Assembly: GCA_002433075.1 (NCBI GenBank)
Contig: DJHM01000022.1
Span: 169,673-233,672 of the forward strand
Length of the DNA: 64,000 bases
Reading direction: 5' to 3'
Source: Latescibacteria bacterium UBA6620
GTDB lineage: Bacteria > Latescibacterota > UBA2968
Shown here piece by piece: positions 1 to 8,648 of the stretch. Position numbers and translations under genes: made by a program. A model generated the notes under the pieces. That model worked only from the letters and a program-made list of their open reading frames with translations, had not been told where the DNA came from and ran no database searches. Position 1 is the stretch's first letter, and each line of letters begins with the position of its first letter.

Positions 1-789
1 GGCGCCCAGCCGATACACACCATCCTCTTCGATCGGAATCTTGTACCAATCGGAGAGAGGATCGTACCAGTTCCCCGCCTGTTTCATCGCAAGCGCCGCG
101 GGCGCCCTACGGCGCCAACGGCGGGACGAATCATAGTTCAGAAGCGCGGCTCGATACCCCCGCTCGAATGGGTGATCTACCGATTCAAGCGCCGGGGGTA
201 ACACACCCGGTCTCGAAGAATCAGGGAGGAAAGACAGCCGAACCGTCAGTTTCTGGGCGATCCGAAGTACGCGCTGAACCGGGTTGTACTCGATCGGCCG
301 AACCGACACCATCGCCACTCGCTGGTCCCGCAGCATTGCCAAACCGGTCAACAGAGCAGGTGCGTCTGGAACAAAGTCATCTTTCGAGTAGATAGCCGGA
401 TCTTCCTGGTAGGACACGGCCCCTCGAACGTCAGGCTCGCGTCCAAGCACTTCGACATCGGGCACAGGATGGAGACGCACGTTCTCGAATGTCTGATAGT
501 GCACATCGACAACGGAGACCTGAACCGAGACTCCGAAGGGAACGGCGACCATACCGCCGACCTCCGGTACCGCCGGTTCGCCGGGGCGATCGGGAAAAGC
601 CGCGTCGTCGAGGGTCACCCGGTCGTATTCGATTCCACCGATCGTGACCTTCGACATGTCATATCCGATGGCAGACACTTCGAGCGTCACACCCGTGTCA
701 TCCGCATTCACGACCCGGGGTCGAGCACTCTGTCCGACGGCAGGTGTCGACAACAACAGAAGGGGAAGGATCAGTCTGAGAAGGCGCAT
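1..789 (-). CDS. C25 (gingipain)-type exported protein, N-terminal part, cut by window edge
   Basis: A minus-strand frame opens with ATG at 789 and is still open at base 1 (263 codons visible), so the gene continues off the left edge. It starts with a clear signal peptide (MRLLRLILPLLLL, cleavage near A-V-G-Q-S). Residues ~60-80 (PGEPAVPEVGGMVAVPFGV) look like the propeptide of C25 cysteine peptidases, and WYKIPIEEDGVYRL near residue 250 matches the segment where the mature gingipain-like part usually begins. Family knowledge: these are large secreted proteins, often type IX secretion substrates in FCB bacteria. The catalytic His and Cys would lie beyond the edge, so peptidase activity is unproven. 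No Shine-Dalgarno (SD) sequence precedes the ATG, and a terminator sits only 20-50 bases upstream. Confidence 0.72.
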   Translation of the reverse strand, partial: MRLLRLILPLLLLSTPAVGQSARPRVVNADDTGVTLEVSAIGYDMSKVTIGGIEYDRVTLDDAAFPDRPGEPAVPEVGGMVAVPFGVSVQVSVVDVHYQTFENVRLHPVPDVEVLGREPDVRGAVSYQEDPAIYSKDDFVPDAPALLTGLAMLRDQRVAMVSVRPIEYNPVQRVLRIAQKLTVRLSFLPDSSRPGVLPPALESVDHPFERGYRAALLNYDSSRRWRRRAPAALAMKQAGNWYDPLSDWYKIPIEEDGVYRLGA

Positions 790-808
790 GCGTTAGGACA
801 CGGGTGTG

Positions 809-839
809 AAAAAGCCGGCATCCCCACTGGGGACCCGGC
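809..839 (-). terminator. Intrinsic terminator (minus strand)
   Basis: Read on the minus strand, a GC-rich stem (CCGGC at 835-839 with GCCGG at 814-818, and TCCCC at 821-825 with GGGGA at 829-833, loop ACT) is followed by five T (809-813). It probably ends transcription of the epimerase gene, but it lies just upstream of the C25-type gene, which must start after it or read through it. Confidence 0.7.
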
Positions 840-897
840 GGCTCGACGTCATATAAACAAAATACCGGAAGGACGGCAAGGGAGGGCGTACAAGCGA

Positions 898-926
898 AAG
901 CCCGGGCCCATCAGGGCTCCGGGCTT
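898..926 (-). terminator. Hairpin downstream of epimerase gene
   Basis: AAGCCCGG (898-905) pairs with CCGGGCTT (919-926), with an inner GCCC/GGGC pairing. It lies 18 bases past the epimerase stop codon. The T-tract on the minus strand is poor, so this may be a first, weaker terminator ahead of the one at 809-839, or a 3' stabilising hairpin. Confidence 0.45.
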
Positions 927-944
927 CCGTGCGATATCCGAAAA

Positions 945-1919
945 TCAGGACTCGATATACTCGATGATTTTTCTCAGCGTCAGGTCCAGACCCACCTCGG
1001 GCTCGTAGCCTACGGCGCTGTGAATCTTCGTCAGATCTGGCACGCGGTAGTTGAGATCCTCATAGGATCCCTTTGCGAAGGCCTTCTCGTAGGGCACGTA
1101 CTCGATTGGAGAATCACTTTCCGTCAGTTCCTTCACCCGGTGGGCCAGCTTCTTGATGCTGATCTCGTTCGTCTCTGCGTTGCCGCCCAGGTTGTAGATC
1201 TCACCGGGTGTGTCGGGATGCTCGGCTAGCGCAACCAGGCCATCCAGCGCATCCTCGATGTCGGTGAAACACCGCTTCTGCTCACCATCGTTGTAGACCG
1301 TAATCGGATGTCCCAAAAGGGCCTGCTTGATGAAGCGCGGCACCACCATGCCGTAGTTGGGTGACTGGCGTGGACCGATGACGTTGAAGAAACGAACGAT
1401 CACCGTCGGCACTTTCTTCTCTCGCCAGTAGGCCAGACCCAGCATTTCGTCCACGGCTTTCGACGTCGAGTAAATCCAGCGGGTGACGGTCGTCGGCCCC
1501 AGAAGCCGGTCATCGTCCTCTGAGAAGTTTGCCTTGCCGTTTTTCTTTCCCGCGACTTCCGACGTGGAGGCAAGAATGACGCGCTGTTTCTTCTTGTTCG
1601 CGAGCTCCAACAAAATCTCGGTCCCGCGGATATTCGTCGTCAGAGCGTGCAGCGGGTTTTCGATCACATAGTTCACGCCGACCGCGGCGGCGAGGTGAAA
1701 GATCACATCTGCCTCTTCCACGAGCGGTGCGAGCACCTCTCGATCCAGAACGGTACCGACCTTCATCGTGAACCGTGGATCGTCCTCCATATGTCGAACG
1801 TTGTCCAGATCTCCCGTCGACAGATCGTCATACACCGTCACCTGGTGGCCGGTGTTCAAAAGCCGCTCGGCCAGATGGGACCCGATGAATCCGGCACCCC
1901 CCGTGATCAAAACCTTCAT
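945..1919 (-). CDS. NAD-dependent nucleotide-sugar epimerase/dehydratase
   Basis: This 324-residue short-chain dehydrogenase of the extended (nucleotide-sugar) type has the N-terminal dinucleotide motif TGGAGFIGSH, a Ser-Thr-Ser segment (ASTSEV) and the catalytic Tyr-x-x-x-Lys (YSTSK). The segment FFNVIGPRQSPNYGMVVPRF is typical of UDP-glucose 4-epimerase, UDP-glucuronate decarboxylase and related enzymes; I cannot separate these by eye. The start is ATG at 1919, preceded by an AGGGATCGGA ribosome site; the frame extends further upstream, but that part looks non-coding. It lies downstream of the polysaccharide cluster on the same strand, across a 235-base gap with a hairpin, and likely supplies an activated sugar for it. 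Confidence 0.9.
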   Translation of the reverse strand: MKVLITGGAGFIGSHLAERLLNTGHQVTVYDDLSTGDLDNVRHMEDDPRFTMKVGTVLDREVLAPLVEEADVIFHLAAAVGVNYVIENPLHALTTNIRGTEILLELANKKKQRVILASTSEVAGKKNGKANFSEDDDRLLGPTTVTRWIYSTSKAVDEMLGLAYWREKKVPTVIVRFFNVIGPRQSPNYGMVVPRFIKQALLGHPITVYNDGEQKRCFTDIEDALDGLVALAEHPDTPGEIYNLGGNAETNEISIKKLAHRVKELTESDSPIEYVPYEKAFAKGSYEDLNYRVPDLTKIHSAVGYEPEVGLDLTLRKIIEYIES

Positions 1920-2033
1920 TCCGATCCCTTCCCCAACAATGCCGGACATCGCCCCGGCGACTGTTCCGCTACAAGAACCAGAAATCGCCCCCCCGCGAGC
2001 GGTGAAACACGGTGGAACGGTCCCGTGGCTGCT

Positions 2034-2081
2034 CGGGCTGAAGCCCAAACGGGCGTATTCGCCTGACGTGACTTCAGCCCG
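2034..2081. repeat. 10-bp inverted repeat between glycosyltransferase and epimerase genes
   Basis: CGGGCTGAAG (2034-2043) is perfectly complementary to CTTCAGCCCG (2072-2081), with 28 bases between the arms. It may be a transcript-processing or termination hairpin, or a copy of a dispersed palindromic repeat; a second copy was not seen in this window. Confidence 0.5.
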
Positions 2082-2154
2082 CAAACCCACCTAATGTAGG
2101 CTCGGTTTCCCTCAGATGCAACACAATCGCGTAGGACATTGAAAAATCTGCCGT

Positions 2155-3267
2155 TTAGGCGTGCTTTGGCATCATCCGAGAAGGCCCGTTTTGACCGGAA
2201 ACGGCCGAAAAGAGGCTCACCATGCGGTCCGCTGCCCGGTCGAGCCCATAGGTTTTTACCATTCGGGCCCTTCCCTCACGGCCCATGCGGACCCGGAGAT
2301 CCACGTCCTCGATCAATCGACTCAGGTAGCCCACCCAGTCCTCATTCGATCTCGCCAGATAGCCGCTGATCTCGTGGTCGACAAGCTTCTGATTGACCCC
2401 TACGGGTGAAGCCACGACCGGGAGTCCCATCGCCGAGTACTGAAGGATTTTATACCCCCCTTTGCCTCGTGTCCAAGGATCATCCGGCAACGGCATCAAC
2501 CCGATGTCGAACGATTGCAGGTCGGAGACCTCCGTCTCCAGCGACCAGGATCGCGCTTCGAAGCGGAGGTTCTCAATCCGCGGTTCTGAGGTCCCGACAA
2601 GCCGTAAAACGAGATTCGGATACGCCTGACCCAGCGCCTCCAACGGCTCACGAACCAGGTCAACATAAACCGACGTCGTGGGGCTTCCGATCCAACCCAG
2701 AACCACACGTCCGTCCTCTTTCGGGCCTTCGCCCGGCCGGTAGCGCTCCGTATCGATAGGCCCCGTGATCACCGTCGCTAGGGCCCCGCAGTCGCGGGCG
2801 TAGCCTGCGGTGTAGTCGCTTTCCACAACCGCGTGGGATGCGGACTTCAACAACGGAGCGACCGTTCGTGCGTGGAACCACTGCCTCACGCGCTCCAGCC
2901 CCGACGCGTCGACAGTCTCAGTCGTGAATATCGCATCGTCGAAGTCGTAAATGATCCGGTGCCGATGGCGTCGCATGAGAAGCGGAATCGGAAACGGAAA
3001 GAGCACGCGCTGGATCAGGATACAATCGTAGCTGGAAGCTCGAACGAGCGTCCGCAAACCAGCTCTAAAGGAGAGCCACACTACGGTGAAGTAATATCGG
3101 ATCTTCGCCAATCGGCTACGGCAACCCTTCGCAAAAACCGAATCCGCAACGATAACTTCGACATCCGGATCGACGCCGCGTTCGCGTAGTCGAGGCAGAT
3201 ATTGAAACACCCGCGTCCGACTGGCCGGATCCGCCACGCCGTGATTCGCCAGGATCAGCACCTTCAA
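2155..3267 (-). CDS. Glycosyltransferase family 4 (GT-B fold)
   Basis: A 370-residue protein begins KVLILANHGVADPASRTRV, the N-terminal domain of GT-B enzymes. Further on are FDDAIF, LGWIGSPTTSVYVD (start of the C-terminal nucleotide-sugar domain) and GLPVVASPVGVN near the donor site, as in GT4 family members. The frame is open far upstream, but the likely start is TTG at 3267, which overlaps the TGA of the flippase gene (TTGA), with GGGGG about eight bases upstream. This matches the 4-base overlaps elsewhere in the cluster. It probably adds one sugar to the lipid-linked repeat unit at the cytoplasmic face. The specific sugar cannot be read from the sequence. Confidence 0.88.
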   Translation of the reverse strand: MKVLILANHGVADPASRTRVFQYLPRLRERGVDPDVEVIVADSVFAKGCRSRLAKIRYYFTVVWLSFRAGLRTLVRASSYDCILIQRVLFPFPIPLLMRRHRHRIIYDFDDAIFTTETVDASGLERVRQWFHARTVAPLLKSASHAVVESDYTAGYARDCGALATVITGPIDTERYRPGEGPKEDGRVVLGWIGSPTTSVYVDLVREPLEALGQAYPNLVLRLVGTSEPRIENLRFEARSWSLETEVSDLQSFDIGLMPLPDDPWTRGKGGYKILQYSAMGLPVVASPVGVNQKLVDHEISGYLARSNEDWVGYLSRLIEDVDLRVRMGREGRARMVKTYGLDRAADRMVSLFSAVSGQNGPSRMMPKHA

Positions 3268-4775
3268 GCGTCGGCCCCCAGAATCCAGGATCTGATCTGA
3301 AAGATCAGATGGCGATCCATCTTGGCGACCAGGAGGAAATAGACGGACCCTCCGAGCGACACCAGAAAGAGCAGGAAGTGCAGCGGATCGATCTTCGAAC
3401 CGGTTACCCCGATCTGCGCAAGGGCCACCACAATTCCCATGGCCGCACTCATGAAAAGTGGCTTCACCAGCGCCGAAAGATACACGCCAATCCCCAGTCC
3501 GATCATCCTTCGCAATAGCAGCTGTCCGGCCACGAACGCACACCCGCTCATCACAACATAGGCCAGAGCGACTGCCCCTGTCCCCTGCGCCGCCACCGCG
3601 GTGAATACGGCCGCGTGAACGATCGCCAGAACGGCGTTCCACTTCAGACCCAGATCGGCGCGTCCCTTAGCCAGGAAGACGGACCCGATCGGGCTACCCA
3701 GGCTCTTGAATAAACCGACTGGAATGAGAAGTTGGACGAGCGGTGCCGCTGCCGCCCATCCCTCCCCAAGGAAGAGAGGAACGAACACAGGCGCGGTCAC
3801 CCCCAGCCCGATCAGGGCAGGGAAGCCGAAAAGGCCGACCAGCCGCGCGATCCACACATAGCCTTCCTGCAGGACGGCATCGTCGTCCTGGGCCCGTGAA
3901 AAAACCGGAAACGCGACCCGGGTCAGAACGGGACTTGCTTTCTGGACGGGCAGAATGACGAGCTGATAAGCCGCATAGTAAACGCCCAGTGCGGCCGGCC
4001 CCAGGACGCTCCCGATAATCAGGTAATCGACGTTGGCCGCAAAGAAGTTCACCGCTCGCTCGCCAGTCTGATACAGGCCGAACGGCAGATACCCGGAAAG
4101 ATCCGAGCGCCGCAAACGCAGCGAGGGGCGCCAGTTCGACCACACCGACGCGGTCATGGCGATCGATCGGGCAAAGGTCCCGGCCAGCAGTCCGTAGACC
4201 ACGGCGTGGGCATCGGCCCCGAGGGACACACACACGATCGTCACCGCCGCGCCGACGGTCATGACTCCCGATTCCAGGAGGCCGAGCGTGCGGAACCTCA
4301 ATGCCCGCTGATGCAGGGAGGCCGGAATGTGACCGAGCGAGCCGACGATGAACAAGGGTGCCACACTACGAAGCAACAGCTCCAGTTCCGGCGCAGCCAA
4401 GGCTGCTCCAACGTTTGTGGTCTCGATCGGGGCTGAAGGTGGCAGGAGCAGGCGGGCGACCCAGGGGGCCAGGGTGTAAAACAGAACCGACAACACTGCG
4501 CCATTCACCAGAACGAGCCAGAACAGACTCGCAATCGGGCCGTCGTCCCCATCTTGTCGCTGGACGATAGCGTGAGTCAGACCCAGGTCGGCAAACGCCT
4601 GCGCGAACCCCACGGAAACCACCACCAGTCCGACCAGACCAAATGAAGTCGGCGTCAGAAAGTGGGCGAGGACAGCCACCTGGACGAACTGGAGAGCGAG
4701 CGTGTATCCTGTCGTCGTCGACATCCAGCGGGCGCCCGAAATCGCCGATCTCTTGAGGTCCAGTCGTTCGCTCAC
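3264..4775 (-). CDS. Polysaccharide flippase, WzxC-like (MOP superfamily)
   Basis: This 503-residue protein has about 12-14 hydrophobic segments and the N-terminal pattern of lipid-linked oligosaccharide flippases (GARWMSTTTGYTLALQFVQV, then AHFLTPTSFGLVGLV). It fits the polysaccharide-synthesis branch of the MOP superfamily, the relatives of WzxC and TuaB, which move undecaprenyl-diphosphate-linked repeat units across the inner membrane. It sits 36 bases after the sugar-phosphate transferase/methyltransferase gene and overlaps the following glycosyltransferase by four bases. The substrate is unknown. Confidence 0.9.
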   Translation of the reverse strand: MSERLDLKRSAISGARWMSTTTGYTLALQFVQVAVLAHFLTPTSFGLVGLVVVSVGFAQAFADLGLTHAIVQRQDGDDGPIASLFWLVLVNGAVLSVLFYTLAPWVARLLLPPSAPIETTNVGAALAAPELELLLRSVAPLFIVGSLGHIPASLHQRALRFRTLGLLESGVMTVGAAVTIVCVSLGADAHAVVYGLLAGTFARSIAMTASVWSNWRPSLRLRRSDLSGYLPFGLYQTGERAVNFFAANVDYLIIGSVLGPAALGVYYAAYQLVILPVQKASPVLTRVAFPVFSRAQDDDAVLQEGYVWIARLVGLFGFPALIGLGVTAPVFVPLFLGEGWAAAAPLVQLLIPVGLFKSLGSPIGSVFLAKGRADLGLKWNAVLAIVHAAVFTAVAAQGTGAVALAYVVMSGCAFVAGQLLLRRMIGLGIGVYLSALVKPLFMSAAMGIVVALAQIGVTGSKIDPLHFLLFLVSLGGSVYFLLVAKMDRHLIFQIRSWILGADA

Positions 4776-4811
4776 CCCGTCCTCATCGGCCCTCTCCCGG
4801 AACAGACACGC

Positions 4812-6515
4812 TCACTCCTCCGGCTTTCTGACCACCAGCAGATGATTCCATGCGTCCCCCTCGACCCGATGTAGACCATCCAGCCAGACCACCACACACT
4901 GCACAACGCCCCAGGTCACAGCGACCGGAAGTCGAAAGGGCCCACGAGCGAAATGCTCGAGGTAGTAACAGAATCGGGCTCCGGCCGTGATCCAGTAGCC
5001 CCCCAGGGGCATCACCCGCTCCACCGAAAGCCCCGCTCTTTGAGCGATGTAGGTCAGACCGAAGGGCGTGAACCGGTAGTAGTCGTGGGGCTCTTCGTGG
5101 ATTCCCCAGATGTGAGGGGCGGTGATGATCGCGCGAGCCCCGGGCCGCATAACCCGGGCCATTTCCCCAACCGCATAGGCGGGTTCGGGAACGTGTTCGA
5201 GCACCTGATTCGAAATGACAGTGTCGAACGCGTTCGAAGCGAAAGGCAGGGCATTCCCATCACCCTGGACATCGGGAGGCTCCTCCACATAACGATCCAC
5301 GTCTCGTTCGATACCCACGTAGTCCGATACGCGATCCTCGAACAGTCTGAAGTAGGGTCGACGTCCGCAACCGATGTCCAGTAACCGACCGTGTACCCCA
5401 TCCTTTTCCCCCGCCATCGCGCGATGCATCAGCCGATGCACCAGCCAGTTCTTCGACAGGAGACTCTGGGGGCGTCCGTCGATACCGTCTCCCTCCACAT
5501 CGATCCGGCTCAACCCGACCCCCATCAAAGCCAGCGCCGCCAGAGCACCCACCCCCAGAACAACGACCATGGGATCCGAAAGGAATAAACAGGCTGCGGC
5601 CGCAAACGACGACGCAACGCCGACAAGACACAACCGAACCACAGCACCTCGGACACCCGTGCCCATCTTGCGTAAACGCTGCTCGGGATGATCGCCCGAT
5701 GGACGCCACGGTACACGCCCCTTCGCGGTTCGCAGTACGATCAGAAAGACCGCCTCGAACGTCGGCATCGCCAGAAGCAGGACGGGGAGCACGATGCTTG
5801 TCGGACCCGAAAACGAATTCACACACATCACGGCCATCCCCCCGAGAAAGATGCCCACGAACAGACTTCCCGTGTCCCCAAGGTAGATCCGCGCCGGATA
5901 CCAGTTATGTATCAGGAAACCGGCGAGAGCGCCCGCCAGTGCCAGAGCTGGGAACAGAAGGACCGGCAGCCCGGCCAACCACCCGACAACGAACATTCCG
6001 CCACAGATAACCACGCCTTGTCCGCCCAGGAGTCCGTCGGCCATGTCGAGGACATTCGTCGCGTGGGCGACCCAGATCAGAACGACCACGGTAAGTGCTA
6101 CATCCCAGAGCCCTGGCAACAAGCCCAGACGAAGTCCGAGGATCCACGCAGCAGAGGCCGCACACGCCAACAGACCGGTCTTGACCATCGGGGAGAGGGG
6201 ACGAACGTCGTCCACCAGACCGGCTACGGCTGCGCAACCCGCGGATATCAGAAGCGCGGACATTCGTCCATCGAACAGAGCCAGGGTAAGGCCCACGGCC
6301 AGAACGACCGAGAGCCCGCCCAGCGAGGGGGTCCCCCTATCCTGGGGGCTCCCTTCATCGGTCGAGCTGGAATCAGAATCTTGCGACGGGGAATCGGTCG
6401 GAACCACGCGTAGCGCGATCATCCGGACCAGAGGGGTGAGCAGGAGAGAAACAGCGAACGCGACGCCGAGGCCCGAAGCGAGCGTCGGGACACCGAACGG
6501 CAGTGGAGGCATCAC
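4812..6515 (-). CDS. Fusion: polyprenyl-phosphate sugar-phosphate transferase (WecA/MraY-like) + class I methyltransferase
   Basis: Residues 1-340 form a multi-pass membrane domain of the MraY/WecA family, with the family's acidic motifs in order: GLVDD (99-103), NVLDMADGL (154-162), YLGDTGSL (211-218) and a His-containing loop DHPEQRL (275-281). Residues ~350-567 form a soluble SAM-dependent methyltransferase with motif I LLDIGCG (378-384) and LPFASNAFDTVISNQVLEHV (423-442), typical of type 11 methyltransferases. The first half would load a sugar phosphate onto undecaprenyl phosphate to start the repeat unit; the second could methylate the sugar or its lipid-linked product. No frameshift separates the halves. 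The gene overlaps the upstream aminotransferase gene by four bases (ATGA). Confidence 0.88.
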   Translation of the reverse strand: MMPPLPFGVPTLASGLGVAFAVSLLLTPLVRMIALRVVPTDSPSQDSDSSSTDEGSPQDRGTPSLGGLSVVLAVGLTLALFDGRMSALLISAGCAAVAGLVDDVRPLSPMVKTGLLACAASAAWILGLRLGLLPGLWDVALTVVVLIWVAHATNVLDMADGLLGGQGVVICGGMFVVGWLAGLPVLLFPALALAGALAGFLIHNWYPARIYLGDTGSLFVGIFLGGMAVMCVNSFSGPTSIVLPVLLLAMPTFEAVFLIVLRTAKGRVPWRPSGDHPEQRLRKMGTGVRGAVVRLCLVGVASSFAAAACLFLSDPMVVVLGVGALAALALMGVGLSRIDVEGDGIDGRPQSLLSKNWLVHRLMHRAMAGEKDGVHGRLLDIGCGRRPYFRLFEDRVSDYVGIERDVDRYVEEPPDVQGDGNALPFASNAFDTVISNQVLEHVPEPAYAVGEMARVMRPGARAIITAPHIWGIHEEPHDYYRFTPFGLTYIAQRAGLSVERVMPLGGYWITAGARFCYYLEHFARGPFRLPVAVTWGVVQCVVVWLDGLHRVEGDAWNHLLVVRKPEE

Positions 6516-7651
6516 GAGCCCGGGGCGGCCTCGGGCTTAGGACTGAAATCCCGAACAGCAGCGATGACGCGTCCGATGTCGTCATCGGTCATGGCAGGAT
6601 GCAGAGGTAGGGTAAGGATATCCTGCCAGACCTGTTCGGTCACCGGCAAGCTTCGTCGATAGGGCTCGTAGACGGTGTAGAGATGATTGGGCTGGTAGTG
6701 GACACCAGCATCGATTTCGTGCTCTGCCAGGTGTTCGATCAGCCCGTCCCGATCCTTAGCCCGAATCACGAACATGTGGTGGGCGCTTCGTGCGTACTCT
6801 TTTTCTTCAGGCAGTTCGAGCCACGGAAGATCGCCCAGAGCCTTTCGATATTGCAGCGAGATTTCTCGACGCGCCGCGTTCGAGGATTCCAGTTTCGCGA
6901 GCTGAATCAGACCGATTGCCGCGGTCAAGTCGTTCATGTGGAACTTGTATCCGACTTCTTCTATATCGTATTCCCAGGCTCGAGCTCGTCCGTTTCTGCG
7001 AAAACGATCGTAGGTACCTCGTGTAATGCCCATCCAGCGTAGGTTTTTCACGCGGGCGGCGATCTCTTCATCGTCGGTCGTCAGCATCCCGCCGTCGCCG
7101 GTCGTCATGTTCTTCAACGCGTGGAAGCTGAAACACCCGACCGTACCAAGGCAGCCCGCCATGCGCCCCTTGTAACGTCCACCCGCCGCGTGTGCTGCAT
7201 CTTCGATGACGGGGATGTCGCGGGCGTTTGCGATTTCCAATATCGGATCCATATCGCAGGCGTGGCCGCTATGATGCATGACCACGATGGCCGCCGTCTT
7301 GTCGGTGACGTTCGCTTCGATCGATTCTGGAGAAATGTTCAGCGTTTCCGCGTCGATGTCGCAGAACACCGGTGTCCCGTCGTTCTGGAGAATCGCGTGG
7401 TTCGTCGACACGAACGTCATGGGTGTCGTGATGACCTCGCGACCTGCGATGTCGAGCACCTTCATCGACAGGAAGAGCGCGGACGAACACGAATTCAAGC
7501 TGACGGCGAAACGGGTTCCCACGTAGTCCGCAAACGCCTTCTCGAAAGCCTCGACCTTCGTTCCTGGACCGACCCAGCCCGAGTTCAGAACCTCGCGGAT
7601 CGCTTCAACTTCGTCGTCGCCAAAATACGGACGTAAAACGGGGATGCTCAT
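6512..7651 (-). CDS. DegT/DnrJ/EryC1/StrS-type sugar aminotransferase
   Basis: A 379-residue PLP enzyme of the nucleotide-sugar aminotransferase family. Recognisable parts are the start IPVLRPYFGDDEVEAI, the segment VIEDAAHAAGG and the PLP-lysine motif SFHALKNMTTGDGGM. It would transaminate a 4-keto (or 3-keto) nucleotide sugar to an amino sugar for the polysaccharide. The start is ATG at 7651 with AGAGGA six bases upstream; an upstream in-frame start would overlap the end of the glycosyltransferase gene. Cluster neighbours suggest the product feeds the fused transferase that follows. Confidence 0.93.
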   Translation of the reverse strand: MSIPVLRPYFGDDEVEAIREVLNSGWVGPGTKVEAFEKAFADYVGTRFAVSLNSCSSALFLSMKVLDIAGREVITTPMTFVSTNHAILQNDGTPVFCDIDAETLNISPESIEANVTDKTAAIVVMHHSGHACDMDPILEIANARDIPVIEDAAHAAGGRYKGRMAGCLGTVGCFSFHALKNMTTGDGGMLTTDDEEIAARVKNLRWMGITRGTYDRFRRNGRARAWEYDIEEVGYKFHMNDLTAAIGLIQLAKLESSNAARREISLQYRKALGDLPWLELPEEKEYARSAHHMFVIRAKDRDGLIEHLAEHEIDAGVHYQPNHLYTVYEPYRRSLPVTEQVWQDILTLPLHPAMTDDDIGRVIAAVRDFSPKPEAAPGS

Positions 7652-7661
7652 GCGTCCTCTT

Positions 7662-8648
7662 TTATAGTTCTTCAGGCACACTCGGAGGCTGGGCGTCTCT
7701 GAAGTCGTTCAGGAATGCCTTCCTGTAGGCTCGCAGTCGAACGACGGCCTCGGATCGGCGTCGCCCGGACGCCAGGTAGATTCCCATCCAGAGGAGGCTC
7801 CGCAACGTCATCTCGATCGGGGTCAGCGTGGCCAGCAGAGTCGCAAAAAACCCGCCGTAGTGCTTGCGAGTAAAGTACCGATAGCTGACTTCGCTCACGA
7901 GAAGCATCCGCTCAAGCGCCTGCCGCGAACTTCCACCTCCCGAATGACATCCAACGGCCTCCGGAACGAAACAGGTTCGCCAACCGGCCTGGCGCAAGCG
8001 CTCGCTCAGGTCCAGGTCTTCGAAATACATAAAAATGGCCTCGTCGAATCCGCCAACCGAGTCCAGGGCGGATCGTCGGGCCACTGTGCACGCCCCCGTA
8101 ACCCACCCAACGTCAGTCGGAATCCGGGGCCGCAACAGCCGGAAGTTAAAGATCGGAAATATCTGATGCAAAAGGAATTTACGTCCAATCGCGTCCCAGA
8201 AGGCCGGCCGCCTGCCACACGATCCCGGATCGCCTCCCGAGGCATCCAGAAGGCGGGGGCCAACGATCCCACACGTTAATTCGGCCGACAGGAACCCCAC
8301 CATTCGACCGAGGGCTCCCCGCTCGAGCTCGACATCCGTATTCAGGACAGCCACGTAGGGCGCGACCGACTCTCGAATCCCCCGGTTGGCTCCGCTCCCG
8401 TAGCCCAGATTCGCCCCCGTCTGGATGACCCGAACGCCGTCCAGATCATCGATCGATGCAAGGCTACCGTCCGTCGACGCATTGTCGACAACCAGAATCT
8501 CCTCGATCTCCACGTAAGTACTTTCTCCGACCGCAGCCACGCAGCGTTGCAGCTGGCCTGCGCCGTTCCAATTCACGATCACCACGGACAACCGGTCGAC
8601 TCCCGCAGACTCGTCTTTCACTTCTTCTGGTGAGGGCACGGCGGTCAC
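7662..8648 (-). CDS. Glycosyltransferase family 2
   Basis: A 328-residue GT-A fold enzyme with the order LSVVIVNWNG (start of the nucleotide-binding domain), VVDNASTDGS, NTDVEL (metal-binding DxD-type motif) and GGFDEAIFMYFEDLDLSERL (acceptor region and catalytic acidic residues). The layout matches rhamnosyltransferase-like GT2 proteins. The C-terminal ~60 residues are hydrophobic and basic, so the enzyme may sit on the membrane. It overlaps the upstream polymerase gene by four bases (ATGA) and is separated from the aminotransferase by ten. Confidence 0.92.
   Translation of the reverse strand: MTAVPSPEEVKDESAGVDRLSVVIVNWNGAGQLQRCVAAVGESTYVEIEEILVVDNASTDGSLASIDDLDGVRVIQTGANLGYGSGANRGIRESVAPYVAVLNTDVELERGALGRMVGFLSAELTCGIVGPRLLDASGGDPGSCGRRPAFWDAIGRKFLLHQIFPIFNFRLLRPRIPTDVGWVTGACTVARRSALDSVGGFDEAIFMYFEDLDLSERLRQAGWRTCFVPEAVGCHSGGGSSRQALERMLLVSEVSYRYFTRKHYGGFFATLLATLTPIEMTLRSLLWMGIYLASGRRRSEAVVRLRAYRKAFLNDFRDAQPPSVPEEL

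Noticed and set aside
5688..6413. A 241-codon plus-strand frame opposite the transferase/methyltransferase gene.
   Set aside because: Composition is low in hydrophobic residues and typical of the antisense frame of a GC-rich gene; the minus-strand gene has clear motifs.
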